DNA of 64,000 nt from Dulcicalothrix desertica PCC 7102 (GCF_003991905.1 NZ_RSCL01000016.1:62001-126000), one strand, 5' to 3'. Shown: positions 1-9,206, numbered from the stretch's first letter. A program made the numbers and translations. The notes: generated from the letters alone by a model not told the origin.

Positions 1-437
<437 letters not shown>

Positions 438-1355
438 TTAATTTCTTACTGGTGAACCAACTGATTCAACGACAATGTTGGGACTAATTCTTTCGCGTAA
501 GCGCGCTTCGATGGCTATTTTTAGAGTTGCTGTGCTGCTAGAACATGAACCACAGGCGCCTTGAAGTAATACTTTAACGATATCGCCATCTACATCGTAG
601 AGTTCAACATCTCCGCCATCTGCGATGAGAACGGGGCGAACTTCTTCATCTAAAACTTTTTGAATAAGTGCTATTTTTTGTACGTTAGTCAGTGCGCGAG
701 GCGCCGATTGAATAACGGGAATTACGGTGCTAGTAGTAGTATTTACTGCTGTCGCTGTGGAAGCTTTCTCTCTAACTTCTTGAATTATATCATCGATGTT
801 TGCCAGACAGGAACCGCATCCGCCACCAGCTTTGACATAATTTGTTACATCCTCAGCACTGGTTAAATTGTTTTCTAAAATCACACGGCGAATCTTGTTC
901 TCGGTTATACCGAAGCAACTACAGATTAAGGCGCCTTCGTCATCATCTTCATGAACATCGCGCTCGATGCCACGATAATTATAAATAGCTGCTTCGAGTG
1001 CTTCTTGTCCCATAACTGAGCAGTGCATCTTAGCTTCGGGTAAACCACCCAAGTAATCAGCTATTTGCTTGTTTGTTATTTTTAAAGCATTATCTAAAGT
1101 TAAACCTTTTACTAGTTCTACCAATGCTTCTGATGATGCTATAGCACTGGTACAACCAAATGTTTGAAATCGTGCATCAAGAATTTTATCGTATTCTACG
1201 TCTATTTTAAGGTGTAATCTTAAGGCATCGCCACAAGCAATACTGCCTACTTCACCTGTTGAAATTTTAATCCCTGCTTCGCCTTGGTCTTCTAATACGC
1301 CTTGATTTTTGGGATTATAAAACAAATCAAGTACTTTATCGGTATATTCCCACAT
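438..1355 (-). CDS. nifU: NifU, Fe-S cluster scaffold for nitrogenase
   Basis: NifU assembles [2Fe-2S]/[4Fe-4S] clusters on sulfur delivered by NifS and passes them to nitrogenase proteins. Three domains are readable in 305 residues. An IscU-like domain has Cys41, Cys68 and Cys112. A central Bfd-like [2Fe-2S] domain has Cys145, Cys147, Cys180 and Cys183 (CSC...GGGCGSC). A C-terminal Nfu domain has the CGSC motif near residue 270. The start is placed at MWEYTDKVLDLFYNP, which matches the family start. An in-frame ATG further upstream at 1463 would translate short repeated DNA and is rejected. The gene sits about 110 bp downstream of nifS in the same orientation, and nifH follows. Confidence 0.95.
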   Translation of the reverse strand: MWEYTDKVLDLFYNPKNQGVLEDQGEAGIKISTGEVGSIACGDALRLHLKIDVEYDKILDARFQTFGCTSAIASSEALVELVKGLTLDNALKITNKQIADYLGGLPEAKMHCSVMGQEALEAAIYNYRGIERDVHEDDDEGALICSCFGITENKIRRVILENNLTSAEDVTNYVKAGGGCGSCLANIDDIIQEVREKASTATAVNTTTSTVIPVIQSAPRALTNVQKIALIQKVLDEEVRPVLIADGGDVELYDVDGDIVKVLLQGACGSCSSSTATLKIAIEARLRERISPNIVVESVGSPVRN

Positions 1356-1360
1356 AGTTT

Positions 1361-1402
1361 TAAGAGAGTGATGAGTTGGGAGTGATGAGTGATAAGCTTT
1401 GA
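1361..1402. repeat. STRR-like heptamer repeat between nifS and nifU
   Basis: Degenerate GAGTGATGAGT-type units lie between the two nif genes, just upstream of the nifU start. They match the short tandemly repeated repetitive sequences common in Nostocales intergenic DNA. They add apparent coding sequence to an overlong nifU frame. Confidence 0.5.
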
Positions 1403-1464
1403 GCCGGTGCGTGACGCTATTAGATGGTTGCTTCGTTTTGAGGTTATTAATAGCGTCACGCACC

Positions 1465-2673
1465 CTACTTGATTGCTAAGGTTTTTTCGTGTTCTTGTAA
1501 CCAAGCTGCTTTGTCGTCTGTGAATGGAGACAGTGCGCGTAAGCGTTCGATGATGGCAGGTAATACTGTAATAACTGTGTCTATTTCATCTTCTGTGGTG
1601 TAACGACACAAGCTAAAGCGAATTGAGCCGTGTAAAATTGTGTAGGGTAAACCCATTGAGCGTAGTACGTGGGAAGGTTCGAGTGAACCGGAACTACAAG
1701 CTGAACCAGAGGATGCACAAATACCGTATTGGTTTAAACCGAATAAAATTGCTTCGCCTTCGATATATTTGAAACCAATGTTAGTTGTGTTGGGTAAACG
1801 TTCAGAACCTCCACCGTTAACTTCGCAGTCAGGAATTTTAGAAAGTATTGCTTGCTCTAATTTGTCGCGCAATATTCTTTCACGCTTGGTTGCTTCTTCG
1901 AGGTGCATTAATTCCAACTCAGCAGCTTTACCCAATGCGATAATTCCTGGTACATTTGGTGTTCCTGAACGGCGCCCACGTTCTTGTCCTCCACCTATTA
2001 ACATTGGACGGAAGCGTGTACCACGTCTTACGTACAGCGCACCAACTCCTTTGGGAGCATGAATTTTGTGACCTGACATTGTAAGCATGTCAATGGTGCT
2101 GGTTTTCATGTCAAGCGGTATTTTACCAACTGCTTGGACTGCATCAACATGGAACAAGGCACCGCATTCTTTGACTCGTAACCCAATTTGCTCGATGGGG
2201 AAAACAACACCTGTTTCGTTGTTTGCGTACATTATCGATACAAGAGCAGTGTTACCTGTTAACGAAGCTTCAAGTTCGTTTAAGTCCAACTGCCCCTTAC
2301 CATTAACCGATAAATAAGTAACTGTATAACCTTGATTTTCTAACTGCTTACATAAAGCTAAAACTGCTGGGTGTTCTACCTGAGTTGTTACTATATGACG
2401 CTTATCGGGTTGAGCCAAGAGTGCTGCCTTAATTGCCGCATTATCCCCTTCGGTACCACCACTTGTAAAAATAATTTCTGATTCGTTGGCGCCAAGCAAG
2501 GCAGCCATTTGTTCACGTGCTTTATTAACTGCTTTTCCAACTTGCCCACCAAAGGTATGCATCGAGGAAGGGTTGCCGTAATAGTCAGTAAAGTAAGGCA
2601 ACATTGCTTCAACAACTTCAGGGTCTACTTTTGTAGTAGCATTATTATCTAAGTAAATACAATCTTTCTTCAT
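1465..2673 (-). CDS. nifS: NifS, cysteine desulfurase
   Basis: PLP-dependent class V enzyme that removes sulfur from L-cysteine and supplies it to NifU for nitrogenase cluster assembly. The 402-residue product opens with the NifS hallmark IYLDNNATTKVDP. It has the PLP-binding lysine in MSGHKIHAPKG (about Lys203) and the persulfide-forming cysteine in SSGSACSSGSLEPSHVL (about Cys326). It is full length and undamaged. I chose the ATG at 2673; in-frame TTG and GTG codons just upstream give three more residues and look less likely. It lies between fdxN and nifU, all on the minus strand, as in the usual nifB-fdxN-nifS-nifU operon. Confidence 0.95.
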   Translation of the reverse strand: MKKDCIYLDNNATTKVDPEVVEAMLPYFTDYYGNPSSMHTFGGQVGKAVNKAREQMAALLGANESEIIFTSGGTEGDNAAIKAALLAQPDKRHIVTTQVEHPAVLALCKQLENQGYTVTYLSVNGKGQLDLNELEASLTGNTALVSIMYANNETGVVFPIEQIGLRVKECGALFHVDAVQAVGKIPLDMKTSTIDMLTMSGHKIHAPKGVGALYVRRGTRFRPMLIGGGQERGRRSGTPNVPGIIALGKAAELELMHLEEATKRERILRDKLEQAILSKIPDCEVNGGGSERLPNTTNIGFKYIEGEAILFGLNQYGICASSGSACSSGSLEPSHVLRSMGLPYTILHGSIRFSLCRYTTEDEIDTVITVLPAIIERLRALSPFTDDKAAWLQEHEKTLAIK

Positions 2674-2682
2674 CACTTTCAA

Positions 2683-2795
2683 TTATTAATAGTTAATGGG
2701 TAATAGCTGTTAAACATAGTTGGTAGTTGATAGTTAATAGCTTTACAGAATCGCCACTAGCTATTAACTATTAGCTACGAACTATTGGTTACGAA
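2683..2795. repeat. STRR-type repeats between fdxN and nifS
   Basis: Repeated TAGTTAATAG / TAGCTATTAA-like units fill the gap, some in inverted orientation (for example GTTAATAGCT and AGCTATTAAC), so the transcript could fold into a hairpin within the nif operon. This is the style of heptamer repeat found across Nostocales genomes. Confidence 0.5.
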
Positions 2796-2799
2796 ACGT

Positions 2800-3147
2800 T
2801 TATGCTGCTTGCGAGGAACGTTTTTTCTCTAACTGCTCTGAAAATTTTTGAGAATAAGCTGTAAACCAGGTTTCCCAATAATCTTGATTTTTATTGGTCA
2901 ATTTATCCATACACTTTTTATAAGTGTCAAACCAACATTCCCAGTAATTATTCGCTTGCTTAACACAACCATCGCAGGTAGGACATCCCGCTACACATTG
3001 AGGAACTGTGTAAAGAGTATCAACACAACCGTTGCAAAGATTAGGGTCTATTGTCCGCTGACCATCTATTATTGAAATGGCGCCTGTAGGACAAACGGGG
3101 AGACACAAGTCGCAGGAAATACACTTAGCAGTAATCTTGTAAGTCAT
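2800..3147 (-). CDS. fdxN: FdxN, 2[4Fe-4S] bacterial-type ferredoxin
   Basis: Small ferredoxin of the nif cluster. It carries two cluster-binding sets: CISCDLCLPVCPTGA near the N-terminus and CNGCVDTLYTVPQCVAGCP in the middle, then CDGC. The C-terminal half is rich in Trp and Tyr (YWECWF, YWETWF), as in other cyanobacterial FdxN proteins. The start MTYKITAKC at 3147 fits the family; an upstream in-frame ATG at 3186 would add 13 unmatched residues. In Anabaena PCC 7120 this gene is interrupted by a large excisable element; here it is intact, and the recombinase-bearing element sits in the neighbouring nifB instead. Confidence 0.92.
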   Translation of the reverse strand: MTYKITAKCISCDLCLPVCPTGAISIIDGQRTIDPNLCNGCVDTLYTVPQCVAGCPTCDGCVKQANNYWECWFDTYKKCMDKLTNKNQDYWETWFTAYSQKFSEQLEKKRSSQAA

Positions 3148-3243
3148 TTGAGATGCTCTTCCTAATTTTGATTGGTTTGGAATCAAGAGTTAGGAGTTGT
3201 AAATTAAGGATTCATAAATCGATAACTTATAACTCATAACTCT

Positions 3244-3271
3244 GTACAGACGTGATTAATCACGTCTCTAC
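3244..3271. repeat. Dispersed palindrome overlapping the nifB stop
   Basis: Near-perfect palindrome with outer arms GTACAGACGTG and CACGTCTCTAC. The TAG stop of nifB (3268-3270, minus strand) is part of the repeat. A closely related perfect palindrome lies at 20609-20636 and a diverged copy near 10918-10957. It could act as a 3'-end hairpin for the nifB message. Confidence 0.6.
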
Positions 3272-3774
3272 CCATGACTTTCTTGGGTAAATTCTTGATG
3301 AAATTCTAAAGCAACCTTCTCAATCACATCGTATGATTCAACAACTTTGATACCAGCGTTATGTAGTTTTTCTTTAGGTGATTCGCCAATTTTGGAAACT
3401 AATACAGCTTTGCAATCAGAAATTGCTTCGATGATATTGTCCATAGTTGCTTTTTCACCGTATCCACCTTGACAGAAGTGGTCTACTTTGCGATGACCTA
3501 CATACTTAACTTCGCTGCCATCAACTTCGTAAACTTGGAATTCTTTCGCGTGACCAAAATGTTGATTAACTAAACCGCCACCTTTAGTAGCGACTGCAAC
3601 AAGAACTTTTGTTCTTTCCTTAACGGCGCCTGCATTCGATGCTTTATCGAGAGTAATTTGTTCTTTAGCTGCTTTGAGTTCGGCTCTAAATTTCTCGATA
3701 CCTTCTTGCACTTGTTGACGATTTGCAAGGTCATATTCGGGCGCCTCTTCCATGAATTTATCTTTGGTAAATTC
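3268..3774 (-). CDS. nifB: nifB 3' part, separated from the 5' part by an element
   Basis: Carries the C-terminal end of the NifB core and the NifX/NafY-like domain: [18 protein letters not shown], a charged linker, then [20 protein letters not shown] and [10 protein letters not shown] near the middle and [13 protein letters not shown] towards the end. NifB makes NifB-co, the precursor of the FeMo cofactor. It has no start of its own: the open frame continues rightward into element DNA that also holds the recombinase start. Joined to 6060-6998 through the shared GAATTTAC it gives 939+8+499 = 1446 nt, or 481 codons plus stop, with no frame error. Confidence 0.9.
   Translation of the reverse strand, partial: EFTKDKFMEEAPEYDLANRQQVQEGIEKFRAELKAAKEQITLDKASNAGAVKERTKVLVAVATKGGGLVNQHFGHAKEFQVYEVDGSEVKYVGHRKVDHFCQGGYGEKATMDNIIEAISDCKAVLVSKIGESPKEKLHNAGIKVVESYDVIEKVALEFHQEFTQESHG
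3767..3774. repeat. Left direct repeat of the nifB element
   Basis: GTAAATTC on the plus strand (GAATTTAC in nifB sense). It encodes the EFT of SQEFT in the 3' part of nifB. It is the likely crossover site, paired with the copy at 6052-6059. Confidence 0.8.
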
Positions 3775-3843
3775 TTGGCTACAGTAATTTACGCTATCAA
3801 AAAGATGGTATACTGCCAAGACAACTAGTGAGGAACTCTGCTC

Positions 3844-5415
3844 ATGTACATGAAAGGCGAAAATTCTATATCTTGGGGCTATGCCCGTGTCTCTACAGAA
3901 GAACAAACCCTAGATAGTGATGCTTTGGGTAAGCAGATTCAACGGCTTAAAGATGCTGGTTGCTCTCAAATATATTGGGATGTTAAATCACGCACGACAG
4001 AAAGCAGAGACGGACTAAACCGACTTATCGAAGATTTGAAAAACTCGGCAGTAGGTGAAGTACACTCTCTAAAGTTCACCCGTATTGACCGTATCGGCTC
4101 ATCTTCTAGATTGTTTTATTCGCTGCTAGAGGTGCTTAAGTCCAAGCAGATAAATATGGTTTCTTTAGACCAAGCTATTGATGCTGAGTCATTGGGTGGT
4201 GAGCTAACAATTGATATGCTTCTTGCTGCTTCTAAGTTTGAAATCAAAATGTTATCTCATCGGGTAAAATCCGAGATGCATTTGCGAAAGTCACAGGGGA
4301 AAGCAAATAACCGCGCTCCTTTTGGTTACATAGTGGAAAAAGGTTATTACGTTCCTAACCAAGAACCATTAGTATGTTTATTATCAACGAGAAAAGAATA
4401 TAGTTATATTGAAGTTGCTCAACTTATTTTTGAGATATTCTTTAAGGTTGAATCCATGAGCCAAACTTGTCGATTAATCCATGATTTTTTTGGGATATTA
4501 GCGTCTCCAAGAAACATCAAAGAAAAATCATTAAACGTATTAAAAATTGATGATGATAAACCTATAAAATACCGCACTACACATATTGCTCAAGTCCCTC
4601 TTTACTTTTCAAAAATGACAATTCGGAACATCTTAGTTAATCCAGTGTACGCTGGTGGAACTGTTTCTGATACTTATGATTATTTTGAAAATGGAAAACG
4701 AAGACAAAGAAAGCATTTTACTGAATGGAAAGTTCTCTGGGAAACTCATGAAGGAATAATTTCTCGTGCAGAACATGAAAAAATAAAGGAGATTATAAAA
4801 AATAATACAAGTAATCGTTGGGTGAGCCACCAAGAACAAGATGAAATAAACCCTTACATAGATGTTTTAAAATGTAGCCATTGTGGGGGTGGTTTCAGCA
4901 GATGCTGCTACCACGTAAGTAAAGGTAGTAATCCAACTAAGAATTGGTGGTATCAATGTTCTAATTATCGAGATAGAAGATGTAATAAGAAATCAACAAT
5001 ATCTGATAAGAAAATAGATACCAGTATAAAAAAACTATTGAATGTTAAAGCAGCAGAATTGGCTGATATTATAAAAAAACGTGTCGAGTTAGAATCTGTG
5101 CCTCAATTCATAGAATCGAAAGAATTGATTAATTTGCGAAGCTCATTAAATTCACTGAGAGCTTTGCAACCGAATGAGATAATAGAAAAAGCAATACTTG
5201 AAACAGAAAAAAAGATAGATTATTTAGTAAGAAATATGGATGTTCCTGTTCCGGATTTTCTGAAAATATCTACCTTGATAGAATTACTATCAGACGATGC
5301 TCTTTGGGACTCAATGACAAATTTAGATAAAAAAAGATTTTTCAGAGAATTTATACATAAAATTATTGTGGATGCACCCAACGTAATTGATATCACTTTT
5401 TCGTTTCGTTGCTAA
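3844..5415 (+). CDS. Large serine recombinase (XisF-like), excisionase candidate for nifB
   Basis: 523-residue site-specific recombinase. The N-terminal catalytic domain starts [11 protein letters not shown] with the nucleophilic Ser17, followed by [20 protein letters not shown] and the arginine-rich active-site region [13 protein letters not shown] Recombinase domain follows (about residues 160-290), then a zinc ribbon with four cysteines ([14 protein letters not shown] ... [11 protein letters not shown], about 340-380) and a coiled-coil tail. The architecture matches XisF, which removes the fdxN element in Anabaena. It points opposite to nifB and lies wholly inside the element, so its own excision would remove it from the rebuilt nifB. 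An alternative start is the ATG two codons in. Its action on these repeats is inferred from position. Confidence 0.9.
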   Translation: MYMKGENSISWGYARVSTEEQTLDSDALGKQIQRLKDAGCSQIYWDVKSRTTESRDGLNRLIEDLKNSAVGEVHSLKFTRIDRIGSSSRLFYSLLEVLKSKQINMVSLDQAIDAESLGGELTIDMLLAASKFEIKMLSHRVKSEMHLRKSQGKANNRAPFGYIVEKGYYVPNQEPLVCLLSTRKEYSYIEVAQLIFEIFFKVESMSQTCRLIHDFFGILASPRNIKEKSLNVLKIDDDKPIKYRTTHIAQVPLYFSKMTIRNILVNPVYAGGTVSDTYDYFENGKRRQRKHFTEWKVLWETHEGIISRAEHEKIKEIIKNNTSNRWVSHQEQDEINPYIDVLKCSHCGGGFSRCCYHVSKGSNPTKNWWYQCSNYRDRRCNKKSTISDKKIDTSIKKLLNVKAAELADIIKKRVELESVPQFIESKELINLRSSLNSLRALQPNEIIEKAILETEKKIDYLVRNMDVPVPDFLKISTLIELLSDDALWDSMTNLDKKRFFREFIHKIIVDAPNVIDITFSFRC

Positions 5416-5438
5416 TTAAACTCTGTTTCATTTTGTAG

Positions 5439-5466
5439 TCCTCTGCTTGTTTTTTTAAGCGGAGGA
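5439..5466. other. Hairpin just after the recombinase gene
   Basis: TCCTCTGCTT and AAGCGGAGGA form a 10-bp stem with one G-T pair around an 8-nt T-rich loop, 23 bp after the recombinase stop. The T-run is in the loop, not after the stem, so it is not a textbook terminator, but it may end or protect the transcript. Confidence 0.4.
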
Positions 5467-5589
5467 TAAATTGACGTAACGTTTCTTGCTTCTCCATAAT
5501 TATTTTGCTTGAGAAAATGTGTAGGGAACCAAGCGGACTAGATTATATCAACTCCAAAATTAACATCAATGTTTCAGAAACTTTGTTCT

Positions 5590-6051
5590 CTGTTAACTCA
5601 TTAGAAACTTTTGAAGTGTTACACAGTACATCATCGTTTGTTGTTTATCTTGAACTTCCAACGCCATCCCTTTGATAATCGCATCATTTACCTGGTCACT
5701 AATATTATGATTAAACTAATTTAGTGCTTTTAAGGGAATATCGCTACCATTACGATAATTAGCTGGCATGGGAATTCTACCAGTTAACAAACTATACAAT
5801 GTTGCAGCAGTAAAACGTTCTTGTCCTTGTCTTTCATACTGCTTAATTGCTGCATAGTCTTCTGTTTTATGACTGGTCATACTGAGCTTTTTACCAATAG
5901 TAATTTCACGTGTAAAAAGCCCTGTTGATGAACATATTTTAAAGCTTGTACTAATTGATTGATATACAGTAGAGCGTAACTATTCTGATAATTGCCTGTG
6001 CTTATCAACATAAACCCCCAAATCTTCCCTTTATAGTATTTTCTTGATAGC
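5590..6051 (-). pseudogene. Fragmented eukaryotic-type Ser/Thr protein kinase inside the nifB element
   Basis: Read on the minus strand, several short stretches in different frames match successive parts of cyanobacterial Ser/Thr kinases. They are [21 protein letters not shown] (the helix before the catalytic loop; the HRD and DFG motifs are missing), then YAAIKQYERQGQ and ATLYSLLTGRIPMPANYR (activation and substrate-lobe region), then SDQVNDAIIKGMALEVQDK (the end of the domain). Frameshifts and stops separate them. Immediately 5' is the nifB frame, so nifB reads into the kinase sequence before it stops. The element therefore seems to have captured or inserted into a kinase gene that later decayed. 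No function is expected. Confidence 0.75.
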
Positions 6052-6059
6052 GTAAATTC
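6052..6059. repeat. Right direct repeat of the nifB element
   Basis: Second copy of GTAAATTC (plus strand), inside the 5' part of nifB, where it again encodes EFT. The flanking bases differ from the left copy mostly at codon third positions. Confidence 0.8.
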
Positions 6060-6998
6060 CTGACTGCGGTCTTCTCCCAATAATCCTACTGCATCTGCAC
6101 GACATTGACGACAGTGGCGCATCATTTTCATGTTACCAGAGCAATTGTCCTGTACTGTTTTCAACTCAGTACTAGTTGGACCACGCTGTCCGGTTAAACC
6201 AAAGTGAGTTCCATGTTCGGGTGCAGAAATCAAAGGCATAATATTATGCAGGAATGCACCATTTTGACGAATCATCTTATTAACTTCAACAAGATGTTGG
6301 TCATTAATACCCGGAATCATTACCGAGTTCACTTTACAAAGAATGTCTGCTTCTTTAAGTGCTTGTAAACCTTCTAACTGTTTCTCTAAAAGGATTTTAG
6401 CACCTTCAACACCTTTATAACGCTTACGTTTGTAGTGAACCCAAGAATAAATTTGGGCGCCAATTTCAGGGTCTACAGTATTAAGGGTGATTGTAACGTG
6501 GTCAATATTTAATTGTTTGATTCTATCAATATATTCAGGAAGCATCAAACCATTAGTTGATAAACAAAGCTTAATATCAGGCGCCTTGTCAGCTATCAAC
6601 TCAAAGGTGCGAAAAGTCTTCTCTGGGTTTGCTAATGGGTCACCAGGCCCAGCAATTCCCAAAACGGTCATTTGTGGAATTTTGCTCGCAACTACCAGTA
6701 CTTTATGTGCTGCTTCTTCAGGAGTAAGCAATTCACTAACTACACCAGGACGGCTTTCATTAGCACAGTCATATTTTCTGTTGCAGTAATTGCATTGGAT
6801 ATTACAGGCAGGCGCCACAGCAACGTGCATTCGAGCATAATGGTGATGCGCTTCTTCGCTGTAGCAAGGATGCTTGGCAATGCGCTCCTTAATGCTTTCT
6901 TCCATTTCAACAGAAGCGCTGTTACCTGTGCATCCGCAATTGCCAGATTTTGATGTGGTTGTTTTAACTTCCGCTAACCCAGTAGATTGTAGTGTCAT
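6052..6998 (-). CDS. nifB: nifB 5' part, radical SAM domain
   Basis: Encodes the catalytic radical SAM half of NifB, which fuses two [4Fe-4S] units with a carbide into NifB-co for nitrogenase. The CxxxCxxC cluster motif is in [16 protein letters not shown], preceded by [16 protein letters not shown]. Further family blocks are [40 protein letters not shown] and [20 protein letters not shown]. The start [10 protein letters not shown] at 6998 fits; an upstream ATG at 7022 adds eight residues. The frame leaves NifB after SQEFT and runs on into element sequence until a stop at 5877. The NifB protein needs the element removed. Confidence 0.93.
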
Positions 6999-7022
6999 TA
7001 TATAAGGTAATGTTGGGTACAT

Positions 7023-7911
7023 AGGTCGGCGCCTTCAGGGAGATGAAACAAAATAAAAGAAGTCGCGTCTGAAGCTCACATTATCCTGTTGAAGCTAGTA
7101 CCCAAAGGTGGGTAAGTTTCTTCTTCAGGTTGTAAACCCTTGTAATGAGCGTCGGTGTGTGTCAACGCGCGTTAATGCGGGTGAATTATAGTTATGTTGT
7201 GTTCAGCCGCGACTTCCAGTCCACAGGGGCATGGTGCTATCTCATCCCTCCACTCACTTGGGGCGCCTGCCACTTAACCAAATCTATTTATTAAGTTCGA
7301 TTGCTTGGTGGCGCTCTTTGTGATTGGCGATATAAGTTTTATATCAGCCACCTTTAATGAGGGGAAATATGCCTTCTGGATAAGAGTTATTGGATTTATT
7401 AAGTTTTGTACTCAAATCTCAAAACTTATATACATCAATGCTTAAGAGATTTAAAAAAAATTTTTTCGGGAAGAGGCACTAGTATTTCCGGGTGAAGCTA
7501 CGAGTATTTATGGTATGTGGGATATGTATTGTTGTACTCACCTGTAAGCCTTACGTCGTAAGGATATGAAGCCTATTTTTAAGTTTCGTAAACTGAGTGT
7601 ATTGTACTCGTCAGGAGTCTATATACTAAGGATGCAACCGCCTAAAGTTAGAGTTTTAAGTTGTAAAGAGTCGCTCTACACTTTCATAATCATTCAGTTA
7701 TGTAACCAACATATCATTTATTCTCTGCAAAAAAATATAGTTTATATTTTCTTAATATTTTAATTTTTAATGTGTAGTTATATTGCAATTGCATGTCACA
7801 GCAAGGATTTCACCCAGAAGTACCAATCAGATAATTGATAAGAGTTGTTGACAAGATAAATTTTTGTTTGCATTGAACTGAACTAACAGCATGGCTGACA
7901 TTGATTTTCTG
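7023..7911. promoter_or_regulatory. nifB upstream region, no convincing gene
   Basis: About 0.9 kb upstream of the nif operon with no supported gene; a 65-codon frame at 7566 has no recognisable features. It should hold the nif promoter. Visible structure: AAGTTTTG (7401-7408) with CAAAACTT (7420-7427), and CCTTACG-T-CGTAAGG at 7549-7563. A GGCGCC hexamer lies near 7024 and another near 7262. I could not identify NtcA or CnfR sites with confidence. Confidence 0.3.
7549..7563. other. 15-bp palindrome CCTTACG-T-CGTAAGG
   Basis: Perfect 7-bp arms around one base. It could be an operator or part of a small repeat. No neighbouring gene start makes its role clear. Confidence 0.35.
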
Positions 7912-7921
7912 ATCAAATAAC

Positions 7922-8010
7922 CCTCTTGTGGAATAACTCTCTTGTGGAATGGGCATCCTTGCCCGTTCCAAAGTCTAGGCGGGCAAGGATGCCCACCCCA
8001 CAAGAACCCA
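7922..8010. repeat. Dispersed inverted repeat, CTCTTGTGG family
   Basis: Contains two CTCTTGTGGAAT units, then GGGCATCCTTGCCCGTTCC answered by GGCGGGCAAGGATGCCCACC and CCACAAGA. Closely related copies lie at 31433-31501 and, as a half copy, at 28727-28755. The inverted termini and intergenic scatter suggest a non-autonomous MITE-like or REP-like element. Confidence 0.65.
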
Positions 8011-8111
8011 CAAGAAAATGTTAGCCAATTAAATTCAAAAATTATATTCACGAACAGTTTAGATTTGCCCAAACGCTAACTTAACAGGTAACAGCGTCAC
8101 TATCTCATCTT

Positions 8112-8375
8112 ATGGATTTAAATGTACTATTCTTGCTTCTAGGGTTAATACTCGGATATTTACTTTCTGGTTCTAAAGGCAGCCTGATTCAACTTAATGT
8201 GTATGTAAATTTGAACTTCAGTGACAACTTTAGTAACAACGGTAATAATAGCGGCAATAACAGCGAGAACTTTAGTAATAACGGCAACAATAACGGGAAC
8301 GACAACTTGAGCAACAACAAAGGTAACAAAGATAACTTAATGAATTATAATGACGACAATAATGATAACTATTAA
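8112..8375 (+). CDS. Small Asn-rich protein with one membrane segment
   Basis: 87 residues, not recognised. Residues 4-20 (NVLFLLLGLILGYLLSG) form a hydrophobic signal or anchor. From about residue 34 the protein is almost entirely Asn, Gly, Asp and Ser, in repeats such as NFSNNGNN and NLSNNKGN. The underlying DNA is built on an AACAAC/AATAAC pattern, so it could be repeat expansion. The clean ATG, the hydrophobic leader and the in-frame repeat argue for a real gene, perhaps exported and surface-exposed. It converges on a VapC-type toxin gene and the two overlap by 4 bp. Confidence 0.45.
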   Translation: MDLNVLFLLLGLILGYLLSGSKGSLIQLNVYVNLNFSDNFSNNGNNSGNNSENFSNNGNNNGNDNLSNNKGNKDNLMNYNDDNNDNY

Positions 8376-8752
8376 CGTTTGTAAGGTTGTGCTGTTATAA
8401 GTCCTGGCACGACCCGATAATGTTTTACATTGAAAGTACATAAAGTTAAATTCTGTCCAACAGCACAAGCAGCAATTAAAGCATCAAGTAGTCCTAAACT
8501 TTGTGAAAGATGATAGGTTGTAAAATCTGATAACGCACGAGTGCAATCTGCTTCACTTGCCCAAATAATGGGTAGTGGAGCCACAAGCTTAAGAGCTTTA
8601 CGAACTTGCTGCATATTCTGAGCATCTTGGATTAGTTCCATGACAACAAAGCCAGGAACACTAGGGATTTCTGCCAAGCTTGTGAACCACGATATAGCCG
8701 GTGCATGACCGCGTTGAATATCAATTAAAACATCTGTGTCAAGTAAATACAT
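8372..8752 (-). CDS. PIN-domain ribonuclease toxin (VapC type)
   Basis: 126 residues with the PIN-domain layout: MYLLDTDVLIDIQRG with the first catalytic aspartates, an acidic residue in VMELIQDA, LGLLDALIAACAV with the third conserved acidic residue, and LTLCTFNVKHYRVVPGL at the C-terminus. VapC toxins cut tRNA or rRNA when their partner antitoxin is lost. The partner is the small gene 14 bp upstream at 8767-9027, giving the normal antitoxin-then-toxin order. Its exact RNA target cannot be read from sequence. Confidence 0.85.
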   Translation of the reverse strand: MYLLDTDVLIDIQRGHAPAISWFTSLAEIPSVPGFVVMELIQDAQNMQQVRKALKLVAPLPIIWASEADCTRALSDFTTYHLSQSLGLLDALIAACAVGQNLTLCTFNVKHYRVVPGLITAQPYKR

Positions 8753-8766
8753 TTATTTTGCCTTGC

Positions 8767-9027
8767 CTACGACTCTCCTCTTCTTTCCGCTTGACGACGT
8801 AGCTGTCGAGCGTATGCTTGGCTATCAGTAATGTCTGGACGCGAATTGATAATACCTTCGTTTTGCCAGTATGCTACAAGTTCTGCTCCGTTTTTAGGCG
8901 GATTTTCTAAAACCTGCCTTGTTGCAAGAATACGCAAAATATATTCTGATAAAGATAAATTGAGCTGGGAAGCCTCGTCGTGTAGCTCGTTTTCTAATTC
9001 TAGTGGCAAGTTAAGACTGATACTCAT
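8767..9027 (-). CDS. Antitoxin partner of the adjacent PIN toxin
   Basis: 86 residues. The N-terminus (MSISLNLPLELENELHDEASQLNLSLSEYILRIL, residues 1-34) has the strand then two-helix pattern of ribbon-helix-helix DNA-binding antitoxins. The C-terminal part (DITDSQAYARQLRRQAERRGES) is charged, as expected for the toxin-neutralising tail. It is the first gene of the pair, so it should both repress the operon and bind the PIN protein. Confidence 0.75.
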   Translation of the reverse strand: MSISLNLPLELENELHDEASQLNLSLSEYILRILATRQVLENPPKNGAELVAYWQNEGIINSRPDITDSQAYARQLRRQAERRGES

Positions 9028-9080
9028 TTTTCAAACTGTATAAATATTTATAGTTATATAAACCATCCTATATATTTTAA

Positions 9081-9206
9081 GGTTTTTCAGGCGGAACTGG
9101 ACAATGTGAACGAGTCGCTCACATTTTTGAGATAGTTGAGCAAGTTCTAGCTGGTGAGTCGGCGCCTTCCGCCTTCTTACTAAGCCTTTATTCAAAAGAA
9201 GTATAA
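9081..9206 (+). pseudogene. Possible 3' remnant of an unidentified gene
   Basis: A 41-codon open stretch directly after a stop codon, reading GFSGGTGQCERVAHIFEIVE and continuing QVLAGESAP. It has no start codon and reads like the end of an enzyme (GGTGQ loop followed by an amphipathic helix). It sits in the 286-bp gap before the glycosyltransferase gene. I do not recognise the family. Confidence 0.3.

Larger units (their letters stand above)
3767..6059. mobile_element. nifB element, 2,285-bp programmed-excision candidate
   Basis: Interval bounded by direct repeats GTAAATTC at 3767-3774 and 6052-6059, imperfectly extended to 14 bp (12 of 14 identical). It contains a large serine recombinase gene and a decayed kinase gene. 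Deleting one repeat plus the interior rebuilds [14 protein letters not shown], the normal NifB sequence. The element has none of the GGCGCC hexamers that dot the rest of the window, which fits foreign origin. At 2.3 kb it is very small, close to the minimum of a recombinase plus its sites. Confidence 0.88.

Noticed and set aside
438-1463. A longer nifU reading from the ATG at 1463
   Set aside because: The extra N-terminal 36 residues translate STRR repeat DNA; the family start MWEYTDKV at 1355 fits better.
5439-5466. Canonical terminator after the recombinase gene
   Set aside because: A hairpin is present but its T-run is in the loop rather than after the stem, so I listed it only as a hairpin.
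7566-7763. 65-codon frame upstream of nifB
   Set aside because: No recognisable composition, motif, ribosome site or neighbour; likely chance in AT-rich DNA.
7827-8072. 81-codon minus-strand frame
   Set aside because: It runs through the CTCTTGTGG inverted repeat, which accounts for most of its residues.
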